Source of the DNA: Rhizobiaceae bacterium
Lineage (GTDB): Bacteria; Pseudomonadota; Alphaproteobacteria; Rhizobiales; Rhizobiaceae
Direction of reading: 5' to 3'
DNA length: 64,000 nt
NCBI GenBank assembly: GCA_019635795.1
Contig: JAHBYV010000009.1
Location: 1-64,000, forward strand
Numbering within the stretch: position 1 is the first letter of the stretch; each line of letters starts with the position of its first letter. A program made the translations under genes and the position numbers. This document shows, in pieces, positions 62,000 to 64,000 of this stretch. The notes beneath the pieces were generated by a model. That model ran no database searches. It saw only the letters and a list, made by a program, of their open reading frames with translations, and was not told where the DNA came from.

Positions 62000-62824
62000 C
62001 TATCCGACGAATGCACGTTCCAGAACGAAAGTGTTCGGGCTGTTCAGAGAACCCTCTTCGAAACCGCGCTTTTCAAGGATCGCCTTAACGTCCTGATTAA
62101 GCTGCATGGAGCCGCAAATCATGACCCTGTCCGTTTCGGGATTGAGGGCTTCAATGCCAAGGTCCGAGAAAATCTTGCCGCTCTCAATCAGATCGGTGAT
62201 CCGGCCCATATAGGGCGATTCTTCCCGGGTGGTTGTAGAATAGAGCGTTACTTGCGGGGAAAATTCTCCGATCAGCGGATCGTCCGCAAGGTTGGCGATC
62301 AGTTCCTTGCCATAAGCCAACTCGGCAACCTCCCGGCAGGTATGCGTAAGAACAAGCTGGCCGAACTTTTCATACGTGTCTGGATCCCGAACAAGGCTGG
62401 CAAAGGGAGCAATGCCGGTACCTGTCGAAATCATGAACAGGCGGCGCGCCGGTGTAAGCGCATCAATCACCAGAGTGCCCGTCGATTTTTGTTTCATCAG
62501 AACGGTGTCGCCCGGCTGGATGAGCTGAAGATGTTCGGTCAGGGGACCATCCGGCACCTTGATCGAGAAAAATTCCAGTTCTTCATCCCATGCGGGCGAA
62601 GCGATGGAATAAGCACGAAAAACAGGGCGTTCAGCATTCGGCAAGCCGATCATGACGAACTCGCCGGAACGGAAGCGAAAGCTCTGCGGCCGCGTGATAC
62701 GGAACTTGAACAGCCGGTCCGTATAGTGCTGCACCGAAACGACCGTCTCTGCATAGACGTTCGCCGGAATGGGAAATTTTGGCGCGTCGCTTTCGACGGC
62801 CTTTAGCGAAGTTGAGTGGTGCAT
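62000..62824 (-). CDS. fpr: Ferredoxin-NADP reductase, bacterial subclass
   Basis: Fpr is an FAD enzyme exchanging electrons between NADPH and ferredoxin/flavodoxin. The 274-residue protein has the FAD motif FRAYSIASP (near residue 67), the pyrophosphate-binding stretch and GTGIAPFASLVRDP (near 127), and a C-terminal ending FVLERAFVG without the C-terminal Tyr of plastid enzymes, as in the bacterial subclass. Start MHHSTSLKAVE (62824) gives normal length. Its closeness to the cysI operon suggests it could feed electrons to sulfite reductase; it is also known for oxidative-stress roles. Confidence 0.9.
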   Translation of the reverse strand: MHHSTSLKAVESDAPKFPIPANVYAETVVSVQHYTDRLFKFRITRPQSFRFRSGEFVMIGLPNAERPVFRAYSIASPAWDEELEFFSIKVPDGPLTEHLQLIQPGDTVLMKQKSTGTLVIDALTPARRLFMISTGTGIAPFASLVRDPDTYEKFGQLVLTHTCREVAELAYGKELIANLADDPLIGEFSPQVTLYSTTTREESPYMGRITDLIESGKIFSDLGIEALNPETDRVMICGSMQLNQDVKAILEKRGFEEGSLNSPNTFVLERAFVG

Positions 62825-63028
62825 CGAAGGTCGGACCTGTCCAAATCTTTGGGTCGTGTTTCTGAGATTTATTAGTATACAAACGAATATCGGGTCAAGA
62901 TTGCGGCCTGAAACCCGGTTCCAAACATCTGCATCGTCGAAGATCATTCGTTTCGTCATTCGTTGATCGCGCAGAATAAACCTGCATCGAACAAAGCACC
63001 TTGAAATTCAGAAGCTCACACATGGCGG

Positions 63029-63445
63029 CTATGAAATCCTCTTCAACAATTTTAGCAAAGTTTCAGCTTCGCGCCCAGAAAGCGGAGCGAGTGTTTCTGC
63101 GGTAATTCGCCCTGCCTGCGAAACCAGTTGTGCCACGGCTTCCCTGCCCTGCGGCGTAATATGCACACTGACGCGCCGCCGGTCGGCATTATCGCGCTCT
63201 ACAAACACCAGCCCGCGGGCCTTGAGACGGTCGATTACGCCCTTGATGGTTGCGGCATCCATTGCGACCAACTGCCCAAGCTGGCTTTGTGAGGTCGTAC
63301 CGACTTCCTGAAGCATTTCGAGTGTCGCAAACTGCGGCGGTGTCAGGTCGGATATATGCGAGGCAAAAATCGACACATGCCGCTGATGGGCTTTTCGCAG
63401 CACGAAGCCGATCTGGTCCTGTAATTGATACTTGTCCTTGGTCAT
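63029..63445 (-). CDS. MarR-family transcriptional regulator
   Basis: The 138-residue protein has the winged helix of MarR regulators: LTPPQFATLEMLQEVGTTSQSQLGQLVAMDAATIKGVIDRLKARGLV in pieces (residues 34-80) and the wing DNADRRRVSVHITPQGRE. It overlaps the upstream UPF0280 gene by 4 bp (ATGA), so the two share a transcript. One Cys-free sequence means a thiol switch is unlikely; a small-molecule ligand is more probable. Target genes are unknown. Confidence 0.9.
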   Translation of the reverse strand: MTKDKYQLQDQIGFVLRKAHQRHVSIFASHISDLTPPQFATLEMLQEVGTTSQSQLGQLVAMDAATIKGVIDRLKARGLVFVERDNADRRRVSVHITPQGREAVAQLVSQAGRITAETLAPLSGREAETLLKLLKRIS

Positions 63446-64000
63446 CGGCAGCCGGCGAGTTTTTGTGGCATGGGCGGAGTTGCTGTTTTCTCAATCTGGC
63501 TTTGATGCCGGAAATTCTGGGTCAGGCGCTTTTGACCATCGAGATAGAGCGCAGCGCCTGCAATCAGGCCCGCTCTACGCAGTCCGTCAGCTTTGCGCAA
63601 ACCGGATTCCAGCGCGGCATCGACCTCATGCAATGCAAGGTGACCAACACTGACCGTAACCAACTTGCCGCGGAGATCGCTATCAGGCTGCAAGCTTGCA
63701 GCGGGCGCTCGTTTGACAGCCGGATGGTTCGGCAGATCGACAGCATTTGCAATGATGGTGGCAGCAGCATCGGCTTGTGCGGCGGTTGCGGCCAGCACTG
63801 TCACGGCATCGGCAATTCCAAGCGAGAATGAGCGCCCGCGCCAGCCGCTCGTCGCCACACCGCGCACATTATCATTCGATTCGATAGCGATACGATCCTT
63901 GAATCCATTGCCTGTTCCGGCAATCGCCAACTTCATTGTTTCACCATTCCCGAGCCAGATTGCGCTATCGCCGCCGTTATTAACGTAAGCCTTGCTCAGC
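63442..64000 (-). CDS. UPF0280 family protein, 5' end cut by window
   Basis: The frame stays open to the window edge, so the first part (about 100 residues) is outside; about 185 residues are visible. Conserved family parts are KAYVNNGGDSAIWL near the edge, VRGVATSGWRGRSFSLGIADAVTVLA, and AATIIANAVDLPNHPAVKR with the ending GLIAGAALYLDGQ. UPF0280 proteins resemble FAD-transferase (ApbE-like) folds; function is not established. An internal ATG at 63936 is unlikely to be the true start because similarity continues upstream. Confidence 0.85.
   Translation of the reverse strand, partial: LSKAYVNNGGDSAIWLGNGETMKLAIAGTGNGFKDRIAIESNDNVRGVATSGWRGRSFSLGIADAVTVLAATAAQADAAATIIANAVDLPNHPAVKRAPAASLQPDSDLRGKLVTVSVGHLALHEVDAALESGLRKADGLRRAGLIAGAALYLDGQKRLTQNFRHQSQIEKTATPPMPQKLAGCR

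Noticed and set aside
1..64000. CRISPR arrays, insertion sequences, prophage or integrase genes
   Set aside because: No regularly spaced repeats, transposase or integrase sequences, or tRNA-flanking attachment repeats were seen on either strand, including around the AT-rich segment.

Overview
This 64 kb window is chromosomal DNA of an alphaproteobacterium. Gene order and protein sequence point to Hyphomicrobiales (Rhizobiales), most probably Brucellaceae (Brucella/Ochrobactrum group) or a close relative. Markers are rimP-nusA-ylxR-infB-rbfA-truB facing rpsO/pnp, lptC-lptA-lptB-rpoN-hpf-ptsN, an Hsp20 gene with a DUF1150 gene, olsB, an imuA-imuB-dnaE2 cassette with an alphaproteobacterial LexA box, and a cysG-DUF2849-cysI-cysH-DUF934 sulfate-reduction cluster. 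The placement is inferred from content, not from a database search. I see no rRNA, tRNA, CRISPR array, prophage or insertion sequence.

Layout. 1-5.1 kb: the 3' part of metK, trmB, then a tctCBA tricarboxylate transporter operon and a small reverse gene. 5.2-12.3 kb: a leader with a terminator-like hairpin, then the translation/transcription operon rimP-nusA-ylxR-infB-rbfA-truB. 12.3-18.5 kb (minus): an RsmC-like methyltransferase, pnp, rpsO and a malic enzyme with a phosphotransacetylase-like tail. 18.6-24 kb (plus): mutS, an EamA transporter, and a short-chain dehydrogenase followed by a fumarylacetoacetate-hydrolase-family enzyme. 24-27.8 kb (minus): a CecR/YbhGFSR-like drug-efflux operon behind its own TetR repressor and a perfect palindromic operator. 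27.8-32.8 kb: a CYTH phosphatase, a PAP2 phosphatase, an SMR-like protein, and the ligD-ku pair for non-homologous end joining.

32.8-35.1 kb is the foreign-looking part. It holds a single AT-rich orphan gene for a 467-residue protein with a Gln/Asn/Ser-rich start and no signal peptide. It has its own extended -10 promoter and a long structured leader, and it is flanked by gene-free DNA. 35.1-41.7 kb: cysK, then LPS transport (lptC, lptA, lptB), sigma-54, hibernation factor and PtsN, closed by a strong terminator. 41.7-50.6 kb: DUF1150 and hsp20 behind a sigma-32-like promoter and a ROSE-like two-hairpin leader; nucleoside hydrolase and ribokinase; an Ada-type methyltransferase; nth; a hybrid histidine kinase; olsB; and a TRIC-family channel. 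50.6-57.1 kb (minus): grpE with a sigma-32-like promoter, then the SOS mutagenesis cassette imuA-imuB-dnaE2. 57.2-64 kb (minus): the assimilatory sulfate/sulfite reduction operon, ferredoxin-NADP reductase, a MarR regulator and a UPF0280 gene cut by the window edge.

Themes. DNA repair is unusually well represented (mutS, ligD/ku, Ada-like, nth, imuAB-dnaE2). Sulfur metabolism appears three times (metK, cysK, cys operon). Packing is tight, with many ATGA overlaps and four convergent gene pairs that share a 4-bp palindromic stop (TTAG, CTAG or TTAA). The most notable items are the orphan effector-like gene, the heat-sensing hsp20 leader, and a CysG whose methyltransferase half is shortened and has lost its signature motif.
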